Assembly (NCBI RefSeq): GCF_008828755.2 | Contig: NZ_QBLM01000005.1 | Span: forward strand, 1 to 35,693 | DNA: 35,693 bases | Direction of reading: 5' to 3' | From: [Borrelia] turdi | Lineage (GTDB): Bacteria; Spirochaetota; Spirochaetia; Borreliales; Borreliaceae | Shown: positions 9,721 through 20,809 of the stretch, piece after piece | Numbering within the stretch: position 1 is the first letter of the stretch | How the letters are laid out: each line of letters begins with the position of its first letter | The notes under the pieces: model-generated | What the model was told of the DNA's origin: nothing | Seen by the model: the letters and a program-made list of their open reading frames with translations, nothing else | Database searches by the model: none | Program-made: the position numbers and the translations under genes

Positions 9721-10222
9721 TTTGTCCTCCTATATTTATTTTTTATTTTAAAGTGTAAATTTCTATATAGTTAACCATTAATTATCATCTAAAAAATAAA
9801 TTCCGACCTAATGATATGAAACAAAAAAAGACCTGTAGAAAATCCTATGATACTAATCTGTAAATAAATATTGCCATAAATTTAATTAAAAATCGTTCGG
9901 TTCTGAACCGATACAAAAAACTATTTCAAAATTAAAGATTACATAAATAGTAGATAAAGAAAATATATTTTTAAAATTATTTTAATTTTTGATACTTTGG
10001 GCACTATTTACAATTCTATTTTTGATCGGGCCCATTAAAAAAGTTTATACTAGTTGTTGCATTGAATTTCGACATTTTTTGTCAAAAAAATAAACTATCC
10101 CTTATCTTAAATATAGTTTTTAGCTTTAATTTTTAACAGAGGTTGAAATTTATTATTTTATATATTATAGTCTTTAACTATTAATTAATAATTAAATACA
10201 CATTAAACTGGGAAATAAAAAA
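9721..10222. other. Divergent spacer of copy A, former origin region
   Basis: This spacer lies between the divergent PF49 and PF57/62 genes, where Borrelia plasmids commonly have their origin. It is very AT-rich. CGGTTC-T-GAACCG (9898-9910) is a perfect short palindrome. In copy B the site has one base fewer, and the pairing shifts to ATCGTTC/GAACGAT. Since the genes beside it are broken, this copy is probably inactive or redundant. Confidence 0.45.
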
Positions 10223-11136
10223 ATGAACACTATTATATCTAATTATAGCTACCAAATTAAATCTAATAAATTACTTTCAAAAGACTGCAAGTTTAAAAAA
10301 ATAATTTAAGTTATTATTTACTTAAATAAAGAGTTTGAGAAAAAATATAATGTATCAATACACAAAATTCATTTTAATTCTGAAAAACTAAAGGAGCTTC
10401 AAGTTAACCATCGGGAAGACATACTTCGCGTACTAAACTCAAATATATATAAAGAACATAAAAAAGAAACTATAATTAATACTCTAAGAATAGATTTAAG
10501 ATTTTTAGTTAAGCTAAAAGTATTAGAAAAAATGCTAACATTTTCAAATAACTTTGAAGAATTCAAAGGAACACTTTATATATATAAAGTGTCCCCCATT
10601 ACACATAAATTAATTGATACATATTTTAGTGGCACCAGATCAAACTTAATTAAGAAAGCAAAAGAAGAAAAAGATACTCTAAAGGAAGAAAAAGAGTCTT
10701 TTAAGCCTTAAAATATCACTAAAAATATCGCTGTACATAATAAACAATATATAAATATATGTAATAAGAATTCTATAGAAAACTCTTTCTTTAAAAGAAT
10801 TAAATCAATAATTTCTAACACTAAAGAACCAATCAAAACACTGAAAAATATTTTATTAAACTATAAAGATTTTAAAAATCATCTAAAATATGATTATGAA
10901 TTAAAAGATATTAAAGAATTTTTTTTATTTAAACTAAATCTCGACAAACAAAAAATTCACTTTATAAGAAAAACTATACCCTATAAAGCCGATTTCTATA
11001 CTCTTGCGGGAGAATTTAAAGATACTTATACTACCAAATGGAAAATAAAAAAATAACTAGCTTTTCAGGACATGCTGGTATAATAGCTAATAATATTTTA
11101 GCTAACATTTTGACAAAGGGATTAAAATTTGAGTAA
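10223..11136 (+). pseudogene. PF57/62 replication protein, copy A, broken
   Basis: Homologue of the intact gene at 22433-23350 (PF02414, Borrelia plasmid replication/maintenance protein). It starts with the same leader (NTIISNYSYQIKSNKLLSKD here). In-frame stops appear early, near 10308, where TCA became TAA, and near 10710, where CAA became TAA. A single-base deletion near 11050 shifts the frame close to the end. Many further substitutions fit long decay. It cannot make a working initiator. Confidence 0.9.
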
Positions 11137-11660
11137 TTTAATTGAAAAGCTCAAAAACAAAAAAATAACATAGAAAAAAATTATATTTAATAAAATTGAG
11201 GAAGTAAAAGTAGAAAATATACTACACAAAAATATTTAAACATCTAATTAGTTTTAGAATTATAAACAAGGGAGAAAGACTAAAACTTGCTTTTCAAAAA
11301 TTTAATAACGCTAAAGATTTTCTTTTTTTTAAAATTTCTTTCCTTTGAAAGAAGATGACAAGTTCTTAGAAATAAGATATAGGCATGATAAACTCGATAA
11401 ATCCTTTTTTCTTAAAAAGAAAATAATAAAACCTATATAATAAAAAAACTCTATTATATAGAATTTGCCTTTAAAAATGACTCTATTAAAGCATATGTTT
11501 AATCTTTAAAAAAGCTTCTAAGAAAGAACAAAGAAAATACCGAGTATTATCAATTTAATTTATCACACTTAAAAATGGGAAAAAAAGTATATGAATTTTA
11601 TAATAAAAAATTAAAATATGAGGGGGTTATAAATAAATGAATCAAAAACCCTAATTATAA
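11129..11660 (+). pseudogene. PF50 (DUF226) protein, copy A, broken
   Basis: Matches the intact PF50 gene of copy B along its length, with the same TTG start overlapping the PF57/62 stop. Several small indels (near 11165, 11205-11230, 11335 and 11420) and at least one in-frame stop (CAA to TAA near 11500) break the frame. Segments matching HLISFRIINKGERLKL and EFYNKKLK are still readable. Confidence 0.85.
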
Positions 11661-12382
11661 TTACACTGGCAAGTGTAAAAAAAAAGGGGGGAAGCTCACT
11701 TTCTATAATTTTTTCTTATATATTAAAAGAATTAGACAAAAAAGTACTATTAATTGATTTAGATCCACAAAATTCTTTAACTTCTTATTTTAATCAATAT
11801 ATTTCTAATATTAAAAAGCGCAATGTTTATAAATTTTTAAAAGGAAATGCCTATTTTGGTAAATGTGAAAATAAAATTAATGAATATATTTCTATAATTC
11901 CTTCTCATCCTGTTTTAGAAACATTTAACACAAACGATATAGATTATAAAGAAATTATTTTAGAACTTAGATTAAATAAAAGTACTAAAAGTTTTGATTT
12001 TAATTATATTATAATAGATACTTTTCCTAGTAGAAATTTCCTTTTAAGGAATGCTTTAAATGTTACAGACCATATTATAACTCCAGTTCAAGTAGAAAGA
12101 TGGTCAATAGAAAGCTTTTCTATTTTAACGGGAACTATTAATAATATTCAAAATATTAAAAATAAAAAATATAATATTTCTATTATAGAAAACCAATTTA
12201 TTAAAAATAGGAACCCTTTGAAGGGGGTGTGGGATACACTGTATAAAAAGCATGGTAAATATATAAAAGGAAAGATTCGCTTTTCAAATAGTATAAAAGT
12301 TTTTATAAACGACCTTTTAGAGCCTCCTTTGAAAGAAATTTATTATAGGAAAGCTTAAAATGCTTTAAAAGATATACTGTAA
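11637..12382 (+). pseudogene. PF32 (ParA) partition ATPase, copy A, broken
   Basis: Homologue of the ParA gene at 23858-24607. The start is followed almost at once by a stop (MNQKP then TAA). The Walker A region, KGGVGKSS in copy B, is garbled here (11675-11695, A9 followed by a G run). A further stop near 12356 (GAA to TAA) precedes the original end. The Walker B segment VLLIDLDPQN is still readable. The gene is dead. Confidence 0.9.
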
Positions 12383-12427
12383 ATTACTATTTTTATAATC
12401 TTTGATATAGTAATAGTAGATTATATT

Positions 12428-12830
12428 ATAAATATAACAAAAATTAATACAACATTAGATGAGTATACCCTGACAGTATTTATTGATGCGCATATGCATA
12501 TATAAAGTTTTGTTCTTATTCCATTAAACTTTGCTCATTTGGTAGTTCAATAGGCACTGTGACAATAATTAGTGATTTTCATGAAATATCAAATGTTAAT
12601 GGTATTAATGGTATTAATTTTATGCTAAATAATCCTAAAACCCCGAATTTATTTTTTTAGGGCTCCCTCTTTTTGTATCAGCGCAGTCTTTAGAATTTGA
12701 AACTTCAAGGTATGTATTAGATGATCAAGATGTAGAAAAGTTGATGGAATTTAATGATGTTTACTTATTTGTCTGAAACGATGGATTTTAAAGGCGTAAT
12801 TAACAAAAACATTGGGATTATAGATAAAAA
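12428..12830 (+). pseudogene. Adenine deaminase remnant, copy A
   Basis: Frame-shifted but clear traces of an adenine deaminase of the amidohydrolase superfamily. FIDAHMHI carries the metal-binding HxH. Then come a TIISD.HEI.NVNGI segment, MLNN, a PLFVSAQSLEFETSRYV-like segment corresponding to the family's P-S-C-V-P-A...E..G motif, and VEKLMEFNDV and MDFKGVINK (the E-M-M-D-F region). B. burgdorferi carries such a gene (adeC, BBK17 on lp36), which salvages adenine to hypoxanthine. Here the true N-terminus and everything after about residue 130 are missing, and stops and frameshifts abound. It extends further than the remnant of copy B, which stops after about 65 codons. Confidence 0.8.
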
Positions 12831-13560
12831 TTTAACTTTAAAATATATATCTTCGGGATTAGTACTGATCGTGGGTGTTCAACAATAGAATATTCAAAAT
12901 GTAAATTATCTATAGAGGTTCCTAAACTCAAAAGAATAGCTTTTTTAAAAGAAGTTGATAATTTAGAGTAAATGCTGTAGTTATTAGGTATAAAATCAAT
13001 TTTAAATTTTAAGGTAATTAGGGGAAGAATTGTATAGAGAGATGCATTAGCTGTTTTCCCCATAAATATAGCAGTAGCATTAGAACTATCAACTCTCTTA
13101 CTATAAAAATATCCATGCCTATCTTCAAGATAATTGCTATTAAACAACATATCAACAAATAACTTTGCAGAAAGGAATATTTTACTTCTATCAACAGTTA
13201 AAATTAATGGATTTTTTATTAATTTTAACACTTCCTAGGTTATTGCTCAACCGAAATATATTTCCCGAATTCTTTATCTTGCTCTATAATTTTAGTTAGC
13301 ATTTTTTCTATTATTTCATCAATATTTTTTATCAAATACTCTAAATTAAAAAGCCCGGTAACACAATTAAATAACAGCCTATTGCCCCTACTCTCAAATT
13401 CTTGTATAATCTCTGAAGAAATACCTCCCCACTAATATCAACATAAATTAAACAATTCTCAGCATTTATTGCTAATATCCCTCTCGAATACCTATTAGAT
13501 AGGTATATGCAAGCATATATTACTATAAAAGACAAATAAACCAATAAAGATAAAATCCAA
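12818..13560 (-). pseudogene. Broken gene for a membrane-anchored protein of unknown family
   Basis: Three minus-strand pieces in different frames join into one protein. First, 13544-13430 starts MVYLSFIVIYACIYLS, an N-terminal membrane helix, and runs to ENCLIYVDISGE. Second, about 13430-13248 encodes SSEIIQEFESRGNRLLFN, GLFNLEYLIKNIDEIIEKML and KEFGKYISVEQ. Third, 13231-12818 runs from LKLIKNPLILTVDRSKIF to the end with a strand-rich pattern. Frame breaks lie near 13430 and 13243. I do not recognise the family. The last 137 codons are open but start without a ribosome binding site. The 3' end abuts the adenine deaminase scar. Confidence 0.5.
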
Positions 13561-13666
13561 GAAGAGAGCTCCTATATTAGGAACCAATACAGGGAATATA
13601 ACATATTCTTAATCTTATTTCAATATCTCCTTATTTATTAAGAATCTTTTATTATACGGCTTATCG

Positions 13667-14635
13667 TTATATATATTTTTTTATTTCTTTTTTGCAGGTG
13701 TTTCCATATTGAAGAGAATTAATTGCTTTTTCTATATTTTCTATGCAAGTATTTGCATATTCTATTGAATAGTTTGCTAATTCTTTTGCACGTTTCTGTT
13801 CACTTTTGCTAAAGCCTATATCAATCATATCTTCTTTTCTATTTTCATTAAGTATTCTTTTATGAATAGATTCTCCTAATTTATCCTTAGCATTTTTTAA
13901 CATGTTTTTAGCAGATTCCCAGTAATTATGTGCATTTTGGGTATGGATATACATCTCTTCTAAATTTTTCTGTATTATAGGCTTAACACGCTGCATTTGT
14001 CTGATTAAATATCTTCTTGACTGAGGAGTTTTATTAAGCTTATCTAACAAAAAATGAAAGGAAAAAAGGTAATCTAACAAGCTTTTATAATCTAGGTTAA
14101 TATCAGAAATGTCTTTATCTAAGTTATTTTTAGATAGGTCTTTTAAGATAAGTTCTGCTTTTTTAATCTCCATAAGAGACTTTTTTTCATAATCTTTTTC
14201 TGCAAACTTATCCAAGTCGGCTTTAATTTGATCTTCTGTGAGTAGAACACGTGTATATTTAAATTGTTGATTTGCTTTAGTAATAATCCTATCTTGTACC
14301 TTTACATCTGGCAAACTTTTTTCTCTTAAATCATTATTTTCCATTTCCAGATTTGGTAATAGAGAATTTTCATTTACAACTTTATCATCTGCTATTTGTT
14401 GTTCTAACAAAGCCGAGTATGGGTTTGATTTTAAAATTTTTATGTTTTGCTTTAGCATTTCCTTATTATATTTTTTATCTTCCTTTTTACTTCCTTTAAA
14501 ATCTCTTAAAGCTAATGAAACATTTTCTATTGCTTTGGATGGAAATTGAGAAGAACAACTTTCAAATACAAACAACGCGCAAGTTATAATAACTATAAAG
14601 AATTTTTTTATAATTTTTCCAATGTAAAAATACAT
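13667..14635 (-). CDS. Helical plasmid lipoprotein, relative of the first gene
   Basis: A 322-residue predicted lipoprotein. The leader MYFYIGKIIKKFF is followed by a hydrophobic core and FVFESC, making Cys27 the lipidated residue. Residues 30-120 are a charged linker. Residues 140-322 are a helical domain ending in an Ala-rich segment (AKELANYSIEYANTCIENIE). Its C-terminal half resembles that of the gene at 424-1356, particularly 'AKDKLGESIHKRILNEN' against 'AKESLKEGIIKRLENEN'. An upstream ATG (14639) is out of frame and short, so 14635 is preferred. The ribosome binding site GGGAAGG lies just before it. No partner gene is adjacent. Probably surface-exposed; function unknown. Confidence 0.82.
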   Translation of the reverse strand: MYFYIGKIIKKFFIVIITCALFVFESCSSQFPSKAIENVSLALRDFKGSKKEDKKYNKEMLKQNIKILKSNPYSALLEQQIADDKVVNENSLLPNLEMENNDLREKSLPDVKVQDRIITKANQQFKYTRVLLTEDQIKADLDKFAEKDYEKKSLMEIKKAELILKDLSKNNLDKDISDINLDYKSLLDYLFSFHFLLDKLNKTPQSRRYLIRQMQRVKPIIQKNLEEMYIHTQNAHNYWESAKNMLKNAKDKLGESIHKRILNENRKEDMIDIGFSKSEQKRAKELANYSIEYANTCIENIEKAINSLQYGNTCKKEIKKYI

Positions 14636-14749
14636 TCATTGTACCTTCCCTTATTTTAATAATATTATAGAAATATATGGCAATAACAGCTATATTTCAA
14701 ATAATATGTAAATAGTAATAATCAAAAAACTCAATAAGAATAGAAGAAA

Positions 14750-15395
14750 ATGATTATATTAAGCTACTCTAAAAATAGAATTTGGAAAGTTATGTCTACT
14801 GTTTTTCTACTTTTAAATACTTGCAATCCAGATTTTAACGCTGCCAGAAAAGATATTAAGAATCAATCTAACAAAAAAAATATATAAAAACCCTAAAATC
14901 TGATAAAAAGGGATTAAAATCTAAAATAGAAGTAACCTCCATCAAGAAGTAAATAAAAATCGAAAATAAAATCCTAGCAAAATAACAAAAAACACGCCAA
15001 TTAATGATTTAAAAAATTTAATAGAAACAAATTACAAAAGATAGATAAAAATATATGGAAAAAATAAAAGAAGAACCTGGGGATCAATATAGAATGACGA
15101 TCTTCAGAGCAATGAATTAGAAATCATCAAAACCGATAACTGCTAATACTGAGAGATCTATTAGATATAGAAGAAAGACTTCCCCAAAAAGATTATCTGG
15201 AAAATTAAACATTTTAGATTTAAAGAAGCTTAAAAATTGGTTTGAAGAATTATTATCTATAAAGACAATCGTATCAAAAATGTTAAGCCACCTTTTATTG
15301 GGTTATAAAAACGATAAAATCCTATACAAACAAATAATAACAATAAGCTTCAATCTCATGTAACCGAAATTTGCCAGCAGATCGAAGAAAAATAA
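14750..15395 (+). pseudogene. Dead PFam54-type lipoprotein gene
   Basis: The 5' part is clear: a leader ending FLLLNTC followed by NPDFN, the same lipobox context as the intact PFam54 gene at 28664. Stops follow after about 45 codons. Readable further on are MEKIKEEPGDQYRM, a TANTERSIRYR-like segment and LDLKKLKNWFEELLSIKTIV, all hallmarks of this family. About 100 bases of the middle (the GQGEI region) are missing, and there are several frameshifts. A small AACCC/GGGTT hairpin follows at about 15440. Confidence 0.8.
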
Positions 15396-16447
15396 AAATA
15401 AATAAAAAAGCTAAAAAATAATTTCTTTTCAATAAAGAACCCTTTGGGTTATATATTAAAATTACAGTAATACAAGAGCCTGCTTTAAATAAGAGATATC
15501 CCTAGAGTTTTAATTAAAGATTATAAAAGAATTTTTAACCTATAATTTATATAAGCCTTGAATGAAGATAGGTTTGTTAAATTGATTTATTGATTTTAAA
15601 TATAGAACATAGGCAATAATTAAGCTTTAAAAGACACCAAAACTAGGATTTTGCTTACTTTAATACATGTTCTTTAGCAATATTTAAGAAACACGCTACC
15701 TTACTTTTATAAATGTTGGGGCAAACTTTATCCTGCACTTGCATATAGAACTTACACTTGACTCGCCTTATAAATCCTATCAAGTTCTAAAGCGGTATTA
15801 AAACCCGATGTCTCGCTTTTAGAATAAATAAATATATTTTCTTTTAGAAAATCCCCAAAGCACTTTAAGAAGCAAAATAAAAGATAATAATAAATAAAAT
15901 GCTATAAAAGTTGATGATATTCGGGATGATTTAGAAAGATTAAAAAGTTATTAAAAGAAATGAAAGGATAACTTGAGGCTTCTAGAAAGGAAGAGATCCT
16001 TTTCAAAGCTATAAAATATGAAGTATATAGTGTAAATTATCCTAAACAATACTTAATTAATTTTTAATATAAAAAAATCAAGAAGATATTATTAAAATAT
16101 ATTATAAAAAAATATGCTTTTAAAAAAATATTTCTAGTTAATTAATATAAAAACCTATAAAAACTCTTTTTAGAAATTACCAATAATTTTTGCCAAATCA
16201 TCTTCTTTTACCCCATTATAAACTCTTTATTTTTAAAATCTTAGACCCTTAAAAAACAAATAAAATGATACATTGCTGCATTTATAAATCTATAAACATT
16301 ATTTTCTTCAATTTCTAAAAGTTTTTTAGTTTATCTACTACTTTTTTTAAAAATCACTTCACTAAGAATAGCTTTTGCATTATTTTATAATAATTTTTTT
16401 AGCAAAAACATATATTTTATTAAGTAAATAAAATCTCTTTATAGTAA
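15396..16447. other. Decayed spacer with short unidentified coding remnants
   Basis: No intact gene. On the minus strand, 15842-15655 gives two adjoining pieces in different frames, encoding FNTALELDRIYKASQV and VCPNIYKSKVACFLNIAKEH, which look like real protein. On the plus strand, about 15898-16025 gives a DDIRDDLERLKSY-like helical piece with one stop. I cannot assign either. Similarity to the first large block starts near 16290. Confidence 0.35.
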
Positions 16448-16479
16448 TTAACTAAACTTGAATTGTTAAGCTTAGTTAA
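16448..16479 (-). terminator. Hairpin at the end of restriction-modification gene B
   Basis: TTAACTAAACTTGA (16448-16461) pairs with TTAAGCTTAGTTAA (16466-16479) with two mismatches around a four-base centre, overlapping the stop codon. The outer stem pairs differ from copy A (GC/GC there, AC/GT here) but remain paired. This covariation supports a real structure. Confidence 0.65.
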
Positions 16480-19400
16480 GCTTATTTATTCTTAAATAAT
16501 TCTCATATCCTTTTATTAAAGACGAAATATAGCCTTCTCCTTTCTTATTTTTTAATACCTTAAAGTCATTAAGTAAAACCCTAAAATCTTCTTTGGTTAG
16601 TGAATAGAGACTGGCTACAATAAAATTATTTTCATTTTCTTTTTCTTTGAAGAATTCATCTTTGGTATCCAGATTTAATATTTTATCAACTTCTTCTTTA
16701 TTAAGCTCAAAATGTTCTAAATAAAGTAAATATTTAAAGTTCTCTGGATCATTTTTAGTTATCAGTAGAGAAGTATTTTTTACAAGATTTAGATATAAAG
16801 AATTACTTAAGATTTCTTTTTCTTCGGGTTGAGGCATTGGACATTGATATAAACATGGTTTTTGAACATGTATATTAACAAATCTTCTTAGAAAAAAATC
16901 AAATGGTAATGAATTAAAAATAGATATAATAAACAATTTTTTATAAATAGATATTGGTTTTTTCTCATAATTTATATACAATGAATTTACACAATAACAA
17001 TTTTTAGGAGATAAAGTGCTAATCATGGTTCTTTCATTGGTATTGCTTGCAATATCTCTATATAGTATTCTTTCAGTTTGATGTTGATTATCTTTAGATA
17101 ATATTTTTTCTAAATCTTTTTTATCTATCCATAGTAATTTAGAACTTCCTTTTGCGGATTTATCTTTAAAAAATCTTGAATTAAACTGATGAATATTGGC
17201 TCCAGAATAAAGAAATATAAAGTTTTCATTATTATATTCTTTATAAAATGTTTTATACTTTGTTAAATGCAGCCCCCCTCCAAAGTCAATATATTTTTCA
17301 CTAAGAATACTAAATGAACTAAACATTTTATTAATTAAGCTAAATTCTTTATTATTTTTAAATTCTATTATTGACTCTTGAATAGGGGATAGTTTTTTTA
17401 TTTGGCCTATATTTAATTCAATTCCTTTATAAGGATCATCCTTATTGTCTTTTAAATCACTAGTTATTTCCTTAATAATATTATCGCTGCTCTTAATCAT
17501 GAACTTTACTTTAAAATTTGTTGTAGGAACTTTGGTATTACTAAGCTGAAATATTGCAAATTTAAAAAGCGATACTACATCTTTAAATCTTTTTTGATTT
17601 TGAAATTGATAAATATAATTAAGTTTATAGTTAGCAAATATATGTTTTCTTAATGCCCTGGAACTAGATTCGCTCCAAAAAGCTGCGGGAACTAAATAGG
17701 TCAGATTGCCTTTTTCTTTTAGTAATTTTAAATTAAATGCAATAAAATATCTAAAAAGATTTGGATCACCACCACTAGTAAAGTTTTTAAAATCACTTTT
17801 ATAAATATTATTAATAGTGCTTATACTATTTTTTTCTTCATTGTATTCAATGCTTAAAGGATGATTATCTTTACTGAGTATTTCTTGCTTTATTTTGTTT
17901 TGTTCTTTTATGCTTAGTTTTCTGTAGCCAGGAACATGTTTTGAAAAAAATTCAGATTCATCAAACTTAGTTTTCTCCCACGGAGGATTTCCAATTACAA
18001 TGTCAAATCCTTCCTGAATATCTGGAAACTCAATTCCATAGTGGAAAAATTTATAGCAGCTACTTAATTTTTTAATTTTCTCTATTTTTTCTTTATCTTC
18101 ACTAGAAGTTTTATTGCCCAAAATATTTTCAATTAAACTGATTACAGCTGTAATATCACTAAATTCTATATTTAAAGATTTATAAAAAGATAATGAATAA
18201 AGTTTAATTAAAGAAAATATTATTCTTAAATTATCCGCATCTTTACTCTCTTCATATTCTTTGTATATATTTTTAGATTTTTCTATATCTTCTTTGGTAG
18301 TATCGTTAATGCCTTTAATTTTTTGATAGCTATCTTCTAAAATAATTGTAATTTCTTCAATTCTTTTTTTAAACAAAGAAAATCCACCTTCAAATTTCTT
18401 TTTTGTAATATCAAAAAATTCATCTTTGGCATATCCTAGTAGGGCATTTCCTACTTTGATGTGATGTTCAATAAAGCTTAGTGGCGTTCCAAAAATAAAG
18501 GTATTAATCCATAAACTTAGCATAGTAATTTCAACCGAAATGGGATTAATATCAACACCATAAATACACTTCTTTAGTAGCATCCTTTTAAGTACCAATT
18601 CTTTACTTATACTATCCTGAACATCATATTCTTCACTTTCTTTAAGAATAGCGCTATATTCTTTATCAAGCTCTTTTTTTACATCTGCAAATTTATCTAG
18701 CTCGTACCACACTTTCTCTGTTAGGTAATCTAGACAAGAAATTAAAAAATGCCCTGATCCACAAGAATTATCAATAATTTTTATATCTAAAGGAGACTTA
18801 GTTTTAAGCTGTTCTTCAATTGATGATATTACCATAAAATCAGTTAAATCATCTGGGGTGTAATATGCTCCACTTTTCTTTCTATCAAGAGATCTGGATG
18901 TAAGATAGATATTACCTTTATAGTATGTAGCAATTTTGTTTGCTTTCTTATTTTTAAGCTCTTCTTCGGTACGAATAAGATAAACCCCGTCTTCAATAAT
19001 GCGATGAACAGTCGTATCTGCAATTCTTAGGTCATATTCAAGTAGAGTCTCGTATAATTCTCCAAAACTTTTAGGATCTAGCTTTGAATACTCTACAAAT
19101 TTTTCATCTTTAATATTTTTTTCTTCAAAAAAAAGTATTTTAACCAGTACTTCTTCAAGTTCGCTAATACTTAATAAACTTTCATTATTTAAATATTGAA
19201 CCTTGTCTTCTGCAAATAATCCTCCATTAAATATGGGAAACTTTATTGCATCACTTCCCTTATCAAGCAGATTAAAAATTGTTATTATTTTTTTATATCC
19301 TAATTTCTTTTTTGTATTTTCATCATAAAAAAAATATCTAAAAGATATAGAAGATCTGTATAGCTTATTTTCTTCTAATATTTTCTTAAAAATATCATTA

Positions 19401-20287
19401 TCTTCAATATATGCAATAAAAAATATTCTTAAAATAAAAATAATTGATTCTTCAAGTATGCTAGCTAAAATATTCTGAGTAATTTCTTTGCCTGATACTT
19501 TAAATTCCTTGTCATATATATTTTTTGCAATTTTAAATACTATAGAATCGTCGGGCCTTTCATAAAGTATCTCTTTCAAAGTTTTTTGAATTATCTCTTT
19601 TTCTTTAGCTATTTGTTCTTTTTCAAGCTCTATTACATTGCTTGTCTTTAGGTATCTTTCTTTTCTTATAAGGTAGATGAATAAAATAAACCATTCTTGT
19701 TCTTTGTATTCTTCTTTTTCTTTAATTTTAGAAAAATTAAATTCAATATATCTTTTTTCTCCATAAAGAACTTTAGATTTGTCATATAATCTCCATACCT
19801 TTCCATTTGAAAGTATCCCATAATGTTTTTGATATTGATTTAGATATCTATATAGTTGATCTTCTGCTTCTTTTACTTTATTTTTAGTGCCAAAACTAAA
19901 TAATGGACGCTTAACTTCTGCTATAAGTAAGATATCTTCGGCTAAAATAGGCTCATTATTTTTTTTAGCTTCTTCTAATTTATTATTAAAATCTACTCTA
20001 TTTTTATCATTTTCAAAAAGTAGTATATCTACTCTAGACTCCATTCCTTCTATTTGCCCGACTTTTTGTTGTTCTACTGAATAATTTAGTTCTTCAAATA
20101 TAGATCTTAATAAAGACTCTATATTTGCTTCTGTTGAATTATCATCTATTGAAGAAAGTTTATTCTTTATAAGAATAAAAAAGTCTTTTAGTTGATTAAT
20201 ATTCTCTTTTTTTATAAAATTTTTTGATAGTTCTTTATAAAGAGATATATTTGGATCATTTGTTTTTATAATGCTATTATTTTTCAT
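16472..20287 (-). CDS. Type IIG restriction-modification enzyme, copy B (BBE02-like)
   Basis: A 1271-residue paralogue of the enzyme at 4290-8111. The nuclease residues Asp87, Glu124 and Lys126 are kept, the last two in IAEVKRP. So are GAYYTP, DNSCGSGHF, GVDINP and IGNPPW, at the same positions as copy A. Differences cluster after residue 860: AAFWSESSSRALRKH, FQNQKRFKDVVSLFKF, and a segment near 1003-1020 (GGGLHLTKYKTF against KKGLDPSIKNRKSLL) that is two residues shorter. The region about 1110-1180 also differs. This is where type IIG enzymes keep target recognition, so the two copies may read different sequences. That is inference. The gene lies next to the complete partition locus and is probably the functional resident defence gene. 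Both ends are conserved with copy A. Confidence 0.93.
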   Translation of the reverse strand: MKNNSIIKTNDPNISLYKELSKNFIKKENINQLKDFFILIKNKLSSIDDNSTEANIESLLRSIFEELNYSVEQQKVGQIEGMESRVDILLFENDKNRVDFNNKLEEAKKNNEPILAEDILLIAEVKRPLFSFGTKNKVKEAEDQLYRYLNQYQKHYGILSNGKVWRLYDKSKVLYGEKRYIEFNFSKIKEKEEYKEQEWFILFIYLIRKERYLKTSNVIELEKEQIAKEKEIIQKTLKEILYERPDDSIVFKIAKNIYDKEFKVSGKEITQNILASILEESIIFILRIFFIAYIEDNDIFKKILEENKLYRSSISFRYFFYDENTKKKLGYKKIITIFNLLDKGSDAIKFPIFNGGLFAEDKVQYLNNESLLSISELEEVLVKILFFEEKNIKDEKFVEYSKLDPKSFGELYETLLEYDLRIADTTVHRIIEDGVYLIRTEEELKNKKANKIATYYKGNIYLTSRSLDRKKSGAYYTPDDLTDFMVISSIEEQLKTKSPLDIKIIDNSCGSGHFLISCLDYLTEKVWYELDKFADVKKELDKEYSAILKESEEYDVQDSISKELVLKRMLLKKCIYGVDINPISVEITMLSLWINTFIFGTPLSFIEHHIKVGNALLGYAKDEFFDITKKKFEGGFSLFKKRIEEITIILEDSYQKIKGINDTTKEDIEKSKNIYKEYEESKDADNLRIIFSLIKLYSLSFYKSLNIEFSDITAVISLIENILGNKTSSEDKEKIEKIKKLSSCYKFFHYGIEFPDIQEGFDIVIGNPPWEKTKFDESEFFSKHVPGYRKLSIKEQNKIKQEILSKDNHPLSIEYNEEKNSISTINNIYKSDFKNFTSGGDPNLFRYFIAFNLKLLKEKGNLTYLVPAAFWSESSSRALRKHIFANYKLNYIYQFQNQKRFKDVVSLFKFAIFQLSNTKVPTTNFKVKFMIKSSDNIIKEITSDLKDNKDDPYKGIELNIGQIKKLSPIQESIIEFKNNKEFSLINKMFSSFSILSEKYIDFGGGLHLTKYKTFYKEYNNENFIFLYSGANIHQFNSRFFKDKSAKGSSKLLWIDKKDLEKILSKDNQHQTERILYRDIASNTNERTMISTLSPKNCYCVNSLYINYEKKPISIYKKLFIISIFNSLPFDFFLRRFVNIHVQKPCLYQCPMPQPEEKEILSNSLYLNLVKNTSLLITKNDPENFKYLLYLEHFELNKEEVDKILNLDTKDEFFKEKENENNFIVASLYSLTKEDFRVLLNDFKVLKNKKGEGYISSLIKGYENYLRINKLN

Positions 20288-20344
20288 TATTTGTGTTTAT
20301 AAGAACTATTTATGTTATTTATAAATCTTTTTTAGCTCTTCTTA

Positions 20345-20809
20345 ATACTCATAGTATATCCCAAGATTGATTTTTTTAAAAGTTAAAAAACTAATCTTAG
20401 ACAAGTTACCCAAAACTTGTTTTAATATTTATTTAACTTTATTTACTCTATCTCTAGAGCAAGATTGTTCAAAATTATTCCTAGCTTTTTTTCTATATTT
20501 TCAGCAAAATCAATTTTATGTAAGTTTAATTGTATTGCAATTATATTAAATAATTAAAAATTCGATCTAAATAATCATCTATAAGAAAGTTATTATCTCA
20601 GGCTTAATAAATATAATTAGAGTTATTAATTTATTTTCTATAGGCCGCCCCATGACATCAAGAGCATCTAAAAACACTTTTTTCAATCTCCTAATTTTTA
20701 TTTTAAACACCTTATAATCTATGGAGCATGGGTAAAAAAGGGTTCTATCCTTTTTATTTTCAAAATCATAATTATCTAATCTTTTGTTAATTTCTTCTTT
20801 TGAAACATC
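20345..20809 (-). pseudogene. Decayed ORF between PF49 and the restriction-modification gene, copy B
   Basis: The minus strand 20809-20579 is open for 76 codons: EEINKRLDNYDFENKKDR, VFKIKIRRLKKVFLDALDV and IENKLITLIIFIKPEIITFL. A frame break then leads to IDDYLDRIFNYLI and a KIDFAEKYRKK-like tail. It has no start codon or ribosome binding site. It is less damaged than its partner at 8165-8640. Family unknown. The remaining spacer to 21286 shows no gene apart from a hairpin. Confidence 0.5.

Noticed and set aside
13341-13544. 67-codon minus-strand frame as a separate small membrane protein
   Set aside because: It continues into the adjacent frames as one broken gene (12818-13560).
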